Shown here: positions 56,465-64,000 of the stretch, one piece after another
Numbering within the stretch: position 1 is the stretch's first letter
Layout of the letters: each line of letters starts with the position of its first letter
Program-made: the position numbers and the translations under genes
The notes under the pieces: model-generated
What the model saw: only the letters and a program-made list of their open reading frames with translations
What the model was told of the DNA's origin: nothing
Database searches by the model: none
DNA from: Phyllobacterium sophorae
GTDB lineage: Bacteria > Pseudomonadota > Alphaproteobacteria > Rhizobiales > Rhizobiaceae
Length of the DNA stretch: 64,000 bases
Reading direction: 5' to 3'
Assembly (NCBI RefSeq): GCF_003010965.1
Contig: NZ_PGGM01000002.1
Location: forward strand, 682,001-746,000

Positions 56465-58288
56465 ATGTGTGGGATCGTAGGTATTATCGGGCGTGAGCAG
56501 GTTGCGCCGTTGCTTGTGGATGCGCTGAAGCGGCTTGAATACCGCGGCTACGATTCTGCCGGGGTCGCCACGCTCGAAGGGGGCGTGCTGGATCGCCGCC
56601 GGGCCGAAGGCAAGCTGATCAATCTCGACAGATTGCTGAAAGAGAATCCACTCGGCGGCACAATTGGTCTTGGCCACACCCGCTGGGCGACCCATGGTGC
56701 GCCGACAGTGCGCAATGCGCATCCGCACACGACGCCGCGCCTGGCCGTCATCCACAACGGCATCATCGAGAATTTTGCCGAACTGCGTGCCATGCTTGAA
56801 AAGGATGGCTATGTCTTCGAAACCGAGACCGACACGGAGACCGTAGCGCACTTGGTTACGCGCGCCCTCGATCGCGGGCTTGATCCGGTTGAGGCGGTTC
56901 GACAGACGCTGCCGCAATTGCGCGGAGCTTTTGCCATTGCGATCATGTTCAAGGGTGAGGACGACCTGCTGATCGCCGCCCGCAATGGGCCGCCACTAGC
57001 GGTCGGCTACGGCGATGGGGAGATGTATCTCGGCTCCGACGCAATCGCGCTTGCCCCGTTTACGGACAATCTTTCGTATCTGGAAGATGGTGATTGGGCC
57101 GTGCTCACCCGCAGCGGCGTTGTAATCTATGATGAGACCGGCGCAACCGTCGATCGCCCTGTGCAAAAATCGGCCGGTACCGCATTTTTGGTCAGCAAGG
57201 GCAACCACCGGCATTTCATGGAAAAGGAAATCCATGAACAGCCGGAAGTCATTTCCCACACACTGGCGAACTATCTCGACTTTTCCAAAGGCAGGATTCG
57301 GCCCGGCAGTGCACCCGTCGATTTCGCCAAGATCGACCGGATTGCGGCTTCCGCCTGTGGAACGGCCTATTATGCCGGGCTGGTTGGCAAATACTGGTTC
57401 GAACGGATTGCACGGCTGCCGGTCGATATCGATGTCGCGTCCGAATTCCGATACCGCGAAATGCCACTTTCGAAAGACAGCCTTGCCCTGTTCGTCTCGC
57501 AGTCCGGCGAGACGGCGGACACCTTGGCATCGCTGCGTTATTGCAAACAGCAGGGGCTGACCATCGGTACGATCGTCAACGTCAGGGAATCGACGATGGC
57601 GCGCGAGTCCCACACGGTATTTCCAACCCTTGCAGGTCCGGAAGTCGGCGTGGCCTCGACCAAAGCCTTCACGTGTCAATTGTCCGTGCTGGCATCATTA
57701 GCCGTCGCGGCCGGCAAGATGCGCGGTACGATCAACGAGGACGAGGAGCGCCAGCTCGTGCGTGAACTCTCCGAAATACCACGCTACGCCAATCAGGCTC
57801 TGCGGTTGGAGCCGCAGATCGAGGCCATTAGCCGCGATCTGAGCCAGGTCAAACATGTGCTGTATCTCGGCCGTGGCACGAGTTACCCACTTGCGCTCGA
57901 AGGCGCATTGAAGCTCAAGGAAATCTCGTACATCCACGCCGAAGGTTATGCGGCGGGCGAGTTGAAACATGGACCGATTGCGCTGATCGATGAATCCATG
58001 CCGGTCATTGTCATCGCTCCCTATGATCACTGGTTCGAGAAAACCGTTTCGAACATGCAGGAAGTCGCTGCGCGTGGTGGCAAGATCATTCTCATTACCG
58101 ATGAGAAGGGCGCGGCCGCAAGCACGCTGAATACGATGCACACGATCGTCCTGCCGGATACGCCCGAGATCATCGCGCCGATCATTTACGCGCTGCCGAT
58201 CCAGATGCTGGCCTATTACACAGCCGTATTCATGGGGACGGATGTGGACCAGCCGCGCAACCTGGCAAAATCGGTGACTGTGGAATAG
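56465..58288 (+). CDS. glmS: Glucosamine-6-phosphate synthase
   Basis: 607 residues. The N-terminal Cys2 (MCGIVGIIG) is the glutaminase nucleophile; the sugar-isomerase domains hold LSQSGETADT-like and SVASTKAFT-like motifs (here FVSQSGETADTLASLRY and VGVASTKAFTCQ). It converts fructose-6-P and glutamine to glucosamine-6-P. GGAG lies upstream of the ATG. Its TAG stop (58286-58288) is part of a dispersed repeat. Confidence 0.97.
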   Translation: MCGIVGIIGREQVAPLLVDALKRLEYRGYDSAGVATLEGGVLDRRRAEGKLINLDRLLKENPLGGTIGLGHTRWATHGAPTVRNAHPHTTPRLAVIHNGIIENFAELRAMLEKDGYVFETETDTETVAHLVTRALDRGLDPVEAVRQTLPQLRGAFAIAIMFKGEDDLLIAARNGPPLAVGYGDGEMYLGSDAIALAPFTDNLSYLEDGDWAVLTRSGVVIYDETGATVDRPVQKSAGTAFLVSKGNHRHFMEKEIHEQPEVISHTLANYLDFSKGRIRPGSAPVDFAKIDRIAASACGTAYYAGLVGKYWFERIARLPVDIDVASEFRYREMPLSKDSLALFVSQSGETADTLASLRYCKQQGLTIGTIVNVRESTMARESHTVFPTLAGPEVGVASTKAFTCQLSVLASLAVAAGKMRGTINEDEERQLVRELSEIPRYANQALRLEPQIEAISRDLSQVKHVLYLGRGTSYPLALEGALKLKEISYIHAEGYAAGELKHGPIALIDESMPVIVIAPYDHWFEKTVSNMQEVAARGGKIILITDEKGAAASTLNTMHTIVLPDTPEIIAPIIYALPIQMLAYYTAVFMGTDVDQPRNLAKSVTVE

Positions 58289-58334
58289 AGCAATTCCAGG
58301 AAAAGTGCGTACCGGTTTTCCGACCGGAATTGCG
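58286..58334. repeat. TAGAGCA-type palindromic repeat between glmS and recG
   Basis: GCAATTCC (58290-58297) pairs with GGAATTGC (58326-58333), and AGGAAAA (58298-58304) with TTTTCC (58316-58321), giving an imperfect hairpin of about 50 bases. The sequence resembles a palindromic intergenic repeat (RIME-like) widespread in rhizobial and Brucella-group genomes. The element begins at the TAG stop codon of glmS. Confidence 0.7.
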
Positions 58335-58339
58335 CAACG

Positions 58340-60448
58340 TCATCCGGCGCGCAAAAGTCTGACCGCCTCATCGCGTTCGAAGAGATAGAGCAGGATGCGC
58401 AGGGCTTCGCCGCGCGCACTCTGCAACTCGGGGTCGCGTGTCAGAATATAGCGCGCATCCTTGCGCGCGATTTCCAGGAATTCCTGGTGCGCCTCGATGC
58501 TGGCAAGGCGGAAACCGGGCGTGCCAGACTGGCGCGTACCCAGGAGCTCACCTTCGCCGCGCAGTTTCAGATCTTCTTCGGCAATGCGGAATCCATCTTC
58601 GGTTTCTCGCATGATTTTAAGCCGCGCCTGCGCCACCTCACCGAGCGGTCCCTTGTAGATGAGAAGACAGGTTGAAGGCTTGTCGCCACGGCCCACGCGG
58701 CCGCGCAACTGGTGCAGTTGGGCGAGGCCGAAGCGTTCGGCGTGTTCGATGACGATGATCGTCGCATCCCGCACATCGACCCCAACCTCGATGACTGTTG
58801 TTGCCACGAGCAAGCGTGTATCGCCGCTCTTGAAGGCGAGCATCGCCGCGTCTTTTTCCGGACCTGTCATGCGGCCGTGCACAAGACCGATCCTGTCGCC
58901 GAGCAATGGCCTGAGCGATTCAAAGCGTTCTTCGGCGGAAACGAGATCGACCAGCTCGGATTCCTCGACGAGGGGGCAGATCCAGTAGATCTTCTGTCCT
59001 TCGGCGATAGCCGTCCGCATACGGTCAACCAATTCGCTCAAGCGCTCCATCGGCATTATGGCCGTGGTGATCGGTCTGCGCCCCGCGGGCTTTTCGGTGA
59101 GTTTCGAAACATCCATATCGCCGAATGCGGTCAGCACCAGCGTGCGCGGAATCGGTGTCGCCGTCATCACCAGCATGTCGGGCGCCGTACCCTTGGACGT
59201 CAGAAGCAAGCGCTGATGTACCCCAAAACGGTGCTGCTCATCGACGATGACCAGAACCAGATCATGGTAAGCGACCTTTTCCTGGAACAGGGCGTGCGTG
59301 CCGACAATGATATGAACAGAACCGGAGCGCAGGCCCTCCAGTATCTCTTCGCGCTCGCGACCCTTTTCGCGGCCCGTGAGCAATGCGACGCGCAATCCGG
59401 CCTTCGCCGCCAAGGGCGCGATGGTGGCATAATGTTGGCGCGCCAGGACTTCCGTTGGCACCATCAGCGCCGACTGGCCTCCGGCCTCTGCGGCGTGGGC
59501 CATGGCCAGCAACCCGACAACGGTTTTCCCGGAACCCACATCGCCCTGCAACAACCGCAGCATGCGTTCCGGCTGGCGCAGGTCGGCGATGATTTCCTTG
59601 ATCGCCTGGCTTTGGCTACTGGTCAGAGTGTAGGGCAGTGCCGCAATGACCTTGGCCTTGAGATGGCCATCGCCCTCGAGTTTCCGGCCCGAAAGCCGTT
59701 TTGTTTTCTGCCGGACGAGTGCCAGTGCCAGTTGACCGGCAAGAAACTCGTCATAAGCGAGCCGCTGGCGTGCTGGATGATCCAAGGCGATGTCGCCCGG
59801 ATCTTGTGGATTGTGCAGCGTATGAAGTGCTTGGCGGTGAGACGGCAGGCCATATTTATCGAGGACCGGTGGATCGATCCATTCCGGCATATCGGGTGCC
59901 TTGGCCAACGCCTCCTGAACACCTCGTGCCAGCACCTTCGGCGATAGCCCGGCGGTCAGGGGATAGACCGGCTCGACCAAGGGAAGCGTCGCCGCATCGC
60001 CGATGCTGGCGATATGGTCAGGATGGACCATGGTCGGGCGGCCATTGAACCATTCCATCGTGCCGGAAACGATGACAGTTTCCCCCACCGGCATGACCTT
60101 TTCGAGCCACGCCTGCTTGGCGTGAAAGAAGGTAAGGCCGATCTCGCCAGTATCATCATGGGCGAAGACGCGGTAGGGAACATTGCTGCGTCCGCCCGGA
60201 GACGGCAGGTGGCGGTCGATTCGCACTTCCAGCGTAACAATCGCGCCTTCCGGGGCATGGGCGATCCCTGGGCGATTACGCCGGTCGATCACGCTATGGG
60301 GCGGGAGGTATACAAGATTGCCGACGCGCGGTTCGGTTCCTGGAGGCTGCGTGCCAAGCAGCGTCGCGAGCATGCCCGAAACTTTCGGTCCTATGCCGGA
60401 AAGCGAACGAACAGACGCAAATAGGGGATCAAGCAGTGACGGGCGCAT
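58340..60448 (-). CDS. recG: ATP-dependent DNA helicase RecG
   Basis: 702 residues. An N-terminal wedge (OB-like) domain is followed by SF2 helicase motifs: Walker A GDVGSGKTVV, the motif II DEQHRFG, and the C-terminal TATPIPRTL and QLRGRVGRG. RecG remodels stalled forks and Holliday junctions. It is convergent with glmS and divergent from sdhE. Confidence 0.97.
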   Translation of the reverse strand: MRPSLLDPLFASVRSLSGIGPKVSGMLATLLGTQPPGTEPRVGNLVYLPPHSVIDRRNRPGIAHAPEGAIVTLEVRIDRHLPSPGGRSNVPYRVFAHDDTGEIGLTFFHAKQAWLEKVMPVGETVIVSGTMEWFNGRPTMVHPDHIASIGDAATLPLVEPVYPLTAGLSPKVLARGVQEALAKAPDMPEWIDPPVLDKYGLPSHRQALHTLHNPQDPGDIALDHPARQRLAYDEFLAGQLALALVRQKTKRLSGRKLEGDGHLKAKVIAALPYTLTSSQSQAIKEIIADLRQPERMLRLLQGDVGSGKTVVGLLAMAHAAEAGGQSALMVPTEVLARQHYATIAPLAAKAGLRVALLTGREKGREREEILEGLRSGSVHIIVGTHALFQEKVAYHDLVLVIVDEQHRFGVHQRLLLTSKGTAPDMLVMTATPIPRTLVLTAFGDMDVSKLTEKPAGRRPITTAIMPMERLSELVDRMRTAIAEGQKIYWICPLVEESELVDLVSAEERFESLRPLLGDRIGLVHGRMTGPEKDAAMLAFKSGDTRLLVATTVIEVGVDVRDATIIVIEHAERFGLAQLHQLRGRVGRGDKPSTCLLIYKGPLGEVAQARLKIMRETEDGFRIAEEDLKLRGEGELLGTRQSGTPGFRLASIEAHQEFLEIARKDARYILTRDPELQSARGEALRILLYLFERDEAVRLLRAG

Positions 60449-60564
60449 GCGTAACGTTTAACGGCTTCGATGTGCGTTGCAAGGCTGACAGACGCGACAA
60501 GGCAGGCTATACCGACCGGCGCCCACCACAAAAAACGATCCAAAGGCAAAAACGGAGCTTGTTC

Positions 60565-60852
60565 ATGACCGGAAGCAGTCGTACCACCGCCGATTTGCAG
60601 CCAAGGCAACGCCGTATCCTGTTCCGCTGCTGGCATCGCGGCATGCGTGAGATGGATCTGATTCTAGGACAGTTTGCCGATGCCCATATCGATACCTTGT
60701 CCGACGAGGAACTTGACCAATATGAAGCACTGATGGAAGCGCTTGACCGGGACCTTCTGAAATGGGTTACCGGCGAGGCCGACGTTCCCGCCGAATTCGA
60801 CACGCCGATCTTTCACAAGGTCGTTGCATCCCGCAACAACATCAGCTTTTGA
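60565..60852 (+). CDS. sdhE: Succinate dehydrogenase assembly factor SdhE
   Basis: 95 residues. The FAD-assembly motif appears as RGMREMD near residue 30, followed by acidic helices. It promotes covalent flavinylation of SdhA. The ATG at 60565 has GGAG seven bases upstream; the frame is open to 60436, with no support for that start. A palindrome (60853-60870) follows the stop immediately. Confidence 0.92.
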   Translation: MTGSSRTTADLQPRQRRILFRCWHRGMREMDLILGQFADAHIDTLSDEELDQYEALMEALDRDLLKWVTGEADVPAEFDTPIFHKVVASRNNISF

Positions 60853-60870
60853 GTCACGCCGAGGCGTGAC
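60853..60870. other. Perfect inverted repeat between sdhE and mfd
   Basis: GTCACGCC (60853-60860) and GGCGTGAC (60863-60870) are exact complements with a two-base centre, and as RNA a seven-bp stem with a CGAG tetraloop. It lies between the sdhE stop and the mfd start, with no T-run. Confidence 0.55.
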
Positions 60871-60889
60871 CGGGAAATTCTGAAATCGC

Positions 60890-63800
60890 ATGACTGCCTT
60901 TACCAAACTCGGATTGAAACCTGACATCAATGGCCATGTGGTCATCGATGGTGTTGTTGATGGCTATGAAGGCTTTGCGCTGGCGAAGGTGGTGGCCGAG
61001 ACGGGGGCAGGTGGCCCTGTGCTGTTCATCGTTCGGGATGGCCAGCGCGTCGCGGACCTCGAGCAGGTATTGAATTTCGTCCAGCCTGATCTGCCTGTAC
61101 TGCAGTTGCCCGCGTGGGACTGCCTTCCCTATGATCGCGTATCACCCGGCGCGGACACGTCGGCGCGCCGTCTGGCGGCGCTGGCCGGCCTTGCTTCGTT
61201 GCGCGATCACAAGCACCCAGGTGTCATTCTGTCAACCGCCAACGCGGTGTTGCAGAAGCTGCCGCCGCGTAAAGTCCTGGCCGAACAGCTGTTCATGGCT
61301 AAGCCCGGCAATAGAATTGACATGAATTCGCTTGTGCAACGCCTTGAAAACAATGGATTTGAGCGTGTTCCGACAGTGCGCGACGTTGGTGAATATGCAG
61401 TGCGCGGGGGGATTCTCGACCTGTTTGCACCTGGTGCGGACGAGCCGCTGCGCCTGGACTTCTTTGGCGATACGCTGGAAACAATCCGCACTTTCGATCC
61501 TGCATCGCAGCGCACGTCGAGCCAAAAGACCGAATTCTCCATGCAGCCGATGAGTGAAATTACGCTGTCACCGGAGATTATCAGCCGCTTCCGTTCACAA
61601 TATGTGCAGAAATTCGGGGCACCTTCGCGTGATGACGCGCTCTACCAGTCGATCTCGGAGGGCCGCCGTTTTGCCGGTATGGAACATTGGCTGCCGCTTT
61701 TCTATGAGAACCTGGAGACAGTGTTCGACCATGCGGGCAACATGCCTGTCGTCTTCGACCATCTGGCGCATGAAGCCATGGCAGAACGTCACAAGATGGT
61801 GCTGGACCACTACGAAGCACGCAGGCGGCAGTCCGACGGAAAGGAACCCGGTGATGCGATTCCGTACAAGCCCGTCGAGCCGGGTTCGCTTTACCTGACG
61901 CCGGCGCAGGTAGAAGCTGGCGCTGTTGCATCGGGAATGCGGATTGATTTCACACCGTTCGATGCGCCGTTTGTGACAGGGCGGGCAACGATCCACGCCG
62001 GTGCGCATCGCGGGCGCACATTTGTTGAAGAGCGGACGGCGAAGGATACCAATGTTTTCGACAGCGTGGTCAAGCATATTGCCGACGAGCGCGCTGCGGG
62101 CAAGAAGGTACTGCTGGCGGCGTGGAGCGAGGGCACGCGCGACCGCCTGGTGCAGGTTCTGAACGAACACGGTCTGGAAAAGATCGAACTCGTCGATGAT
62201 CTGCGGACTGTAAAGGCACTTGCTCGCGACAAGATCACGGCGGGCATCCTTTCGCTGGAGACCGGCTTCGACGCGGGCGAATTGGTCGTTGTTGCGGAAC
62301 AGGACATTCTCGGCGATCGGCTGATCCGTCATTCCAAGCGGCGGAAACGCGACCGTGACTTCATCAGCGAAGTGGCGGCGCTCAATGCCGGCGACATTGT
62401 CGTGCACGTGGATCACGGCATAGGCCGATTTATCGGTCTGAGGACGATCACTGCTGCCGGCGCGCCGCATGATTGTCTTGAATTGCATTACGCAGGCGAT
62501 GACAGGTTGTTCCTGCCGGTTGAAAATATCGAGCTGTTGTCAAGGTTTGGCACCGAAACTTCAACTGCTGTCTTAGACAAACTCGGTGGTGGGGCGTGGC
62601 AGGCGCGCAAGGCAAAGCTGAAAAAGCGCTTGCTCGACATTGCAGGCCATCTTATCCGCATTGCCGCCGAACGGCAGATGCGCGGCGCACCGATCCTCCT
62701 GCCGCCGGACGGGCTCTATGGCGAATTCGCTGCCCGGTTCCCTTATGACGAGACGGAAGATCAGGACCGCGCAATCGTTGCCGTGATCGACGATCTGTCG
62801 CTGGGCAAGCCCATGGACCGGCTCATTTGCGGCGATGTCGGCTTCGGCAAGACGGAGGTCGCATTGCGTGCGGCATTCGTGGCGGCACTGAACGGAGTGC
62901 AGGTTGCCGTCGTGGTGCCGACGACGCTGTTGTCCCGCCAGCATTTCAAGACATTTTCATCCCGTTTCCAGGGGCTGCCGGTCAATGTGGCACAGGCCTC
63001 GCGCCTCGTTGGTTCGAAGGAACTTGCCGAGAACAAGAAAGGCATCGCCGAAGGTCAGGTCGACATCGCGGTCGGCACGCATGCATTGCTCGGGCAAGGC
63101 ATCAAATTCAAGAATCTCGGCCTCTTGATTATCGACGAGGAACAGCATTTCGGCGTCAAGCACAAGGAACGGCTGAAGGAACTGAAATCGGACGTGCACG
63201 TCCTGACACTCTCGGCGACGCCGATACCACGGACCCTTCAGCTTGCCTTGACCGGTGTGCGCGAACTGTCGTTGATCACCACTCCGCCCGTCGACCGCAT
63301 GGCCGTGCGCACCTTTGTCTCTCCGTTCGATCCGCTTGTCATTCGCGAAACACTGCTTCGCGAGCGCTATCGTGGCGGACAGAGCTTCTATGTCTGCCCA
63401 CGTATTTCAGACCTGAGCGATATCAAAGAGTTCCTGGACGCGCAGGTGCCGGAACTAAAGGTGGCAATTGCTCACGGCCAGATGGCTCCTGGCGAGCTCG
63501 ATGACATCATGAATGCCTTCTATGACGGGCAGTATGATGTGCTCCTGTCGACCACCATCGTGGAATCCGGCCTCGACATTCCGACCGCCAACACGCTGAT
63601 CATCCATCGTGCCGACATGTTCGGCCTGTCGCAGCTCTATCAGCTGCGCGGACGCGTTGGCCGGTCGAAACAGCGCGCCTATGCGCTGTTCACGCTGCCA
63701 GCCAACAAGCTGCTGACGCAGACCGCGGAACGCCGGCTCAAGGTATTGCAATCACTCGATACGCTCGGAGCCGGTTTCCAGCTTGCAAGCCATGACATGG

Positions 63801-64000
63801 ATATTCGCGGCGCAGGCAATCTGCTTGGGGAAGAGCAGTCGGGTCACATCCGAGAGGTTGGATTCGAACTCTACCAGCAGATGCTGGAAGAGGCTGTTGC
63901 CGAGATCAAGGGCACAGGTGAAGTCGAGGACGGACATTGGTCCCCGCAAATTTCGATCGGCACCGCCGTCATGATTCCCGAGACCTATGTTCCGGATCTG
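60890..64000 (+). CDS. mfd: Transcription-repair coupling factor Mfd, 3' end outside the window
   Basis: 1,037 codons are visible; a full Mfd is about 1,150-1,200 residues, so roughly the last tenth is missing. The UvrB-homology region (with RYDRVSP-like segment PYDRVSPGADTSARRL) is at the N terminus, the RNA polymerase-interacting domain follows around residue 500-560, and the translocase has GDVGFGKTEVALRA, DEEQHFGVKHKE and the TRG motif region QLYQLRGRVGRS. It removes stalled polymerase and recruits UvrA. A weak ribosome binding site (GGGAAA) precedes the ATG at 60890. Confidence 0.96.
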   Translation, partial: MTAFTKLGLKPDINGHVVIDGVVDGYEGFALAKVVAETGAGGPVLFIVRDGQRVADLEQVLNFVQPDLPVLQLPAWDCLPYDRVSPGADTSARRLAALAGLASLRDHKHPGVILSTANAVLQKLPPRKVLAEQLFMAKPGNRIDMNSLVQRLENNGFERVPTVRDVGEYAVRGGILDLFAPGADEPLRLDFFGDTLETIRTFDPASQRTSSQKTEFSMQPMSEITLSPEIISRFRSQYVQKFGAPSRDDALYQSISEGRRFAGMEHWLPLFYENLETVFDHAGNMPVVFDHLAHEAMAERHKMVLDHYEARRRQSDGKEPGDAIPYKPVEPGSLYLTPAQVEAGAVASGMRIDFTPFDAPFVTGRATIHAGAHRGRTFVEERTAKDTNVFDSVVKHIADERAAGKKVLLAAWSEGTRDRLVQVLNEHGLEKIELVDDLRTVKALARDKITAGILSLETGFDAGELVVVAEQDILGDRLIRHSKRRKRDRDFISEVAALNAGDIVVHVDHGIGRFIGLRTITAAGAPHDCLELHYAGDDRLFLPVENIELLSRFGTETSTAVLDKLGGGAWQARKAKLKKRLLDIAGHLIRIAAERQMRGAPILLPPDGLYGEFAARFPYDETEDQDRAIVAVIDDLSLGKPMDRLICGDVGFGKTEVALRAAFVAALNGVQVAVVVPTTLLSRQHFKTFSSRFQGLPVNVAQASRLVGSKELAENKKGIAEGQVDIAVGTHALLGQGIKFKNLGLLIIDEEQHFGVKHKERLKELKSDVHVLTLSATPIPRTLQLALTGVRELSLITTPPVDRMAVRTFVSPFDPLVIRETLLRERYRGGQSFYVCPRISDLSDIKEFLDAQVPELKVAIAHGQMAPGELDDIMNAFYDGQYDVLLSTTIVESGLDIPTANTLIIHRADMFGLSQLYQLRGRVGRSKQRAYALFTLPANKLLTQTAERRLKVLQSLDTLGAGFQLASHDMDIRGAGNLLGEEQSGHIREVGFELYQQMLEEAVAEIKGTGEVEDGHWSPQISIGTAVMIPETYVPDL

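Noticed and set aside
58712-59947. A 411-codon frame antisense to recG.
   Set aside because: Same reasoning: a shadow of the helicase gene caused by codon bias.

Overview
The window is a chromosomal segment of an alphaproteobacterium of the order Hyphomicrobiales (Rhizobiales), probably close to Phyllobacterium, Brucella/Ochrobactrum or Mesorhizobium. The assignment rests on the spc/alpha ribosomal operon with adk between secY and rpsM and no rpsD before rpoA, an NdvA-type cyclic beta-1,2-glucan exporter, a glnB-glnA pair behind a sigma-54 promoter, an ATP12 chaperone, a GAAC-N7-GAAC LexA box, and palindromic repeats beginning TAGAGCA of a kind common in rhizobial genomes. Family and genus are inferences from gene content; no 16S rRNA gene is present.

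Layout. 1-12,420: the distal S10, spc and alpha ribosomal operons (rplB to rplQ, with secY, adk and rpoA), one strand, ended by a strong terminator at 12,447. 12,603-16,710: an accessory stretch with a secreted Cys-repeat protein, an ArsR regulator/DUF1801/SRPBCC/DUF1801 cassette, a LysE exporter and an AraC regulator. 16,909-23,939: envelope and housekeeping genes (Do-like protease, rarA, ndvA, crcB, a large-subunit-type pseudouridine synthase, ATP12). 24,206-26,997: an AT-rich leader, an orphan 80-residue gene and a large secreted serralysin-like metalloprotease. 27,058-28,877: glnA and glnB. 29,133-33,876: DUF72, uvrA and ssb. 33,923-37,799: a small membrane protein, DUF2000, AraC, a type II NADH dehydrogenase and MarC. 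38,052-45,066: gyrA, coaD, two cyclophilins, queA and tgt. 45,067-50,111: a TetR-controlled RND efflux pump. 50,190-53,696: small envelope proteins and an OmpR-type two-component system. 53,819-64,000: tRNA-Lys, a CcdA-like protein, glmU, glmS, recG, sdhE and the first 1,037 codons of mfd, which runs off the window.

Functional groupings are clear in places: translation and secretion (ribosomal proteins, SecY), nitrogen sensing (PII and glutamine synthetase), DNA repair (UvrA, SSB, RarA, RecG, Mfd), amino-sugar supply for the cell wall (GlmS, GlmU), queuosine tRNA modification (QueA, Tgt), and drug efflux under a TetR repressor whose likely operator is visible.

Most of the window is conserved core genome. 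I see no prophage, insertion sequence, CRISPR array or recognised defence system. The observations most worth following are the N-terminal triple-PPC metalloprotease with its AT-rich leader and direct repeats, a 46-codon membrane-peptide gene antisense to the gyrA terminator, the stem-loops that fill the spacers of the ribosomal operon, palindromic repeats that supply the stop codons of two genes, and the regulatory sites (sigma-54, LexA, TetR-type operator). All functions are inferred from sequence motifs read by eye; no database search was run.
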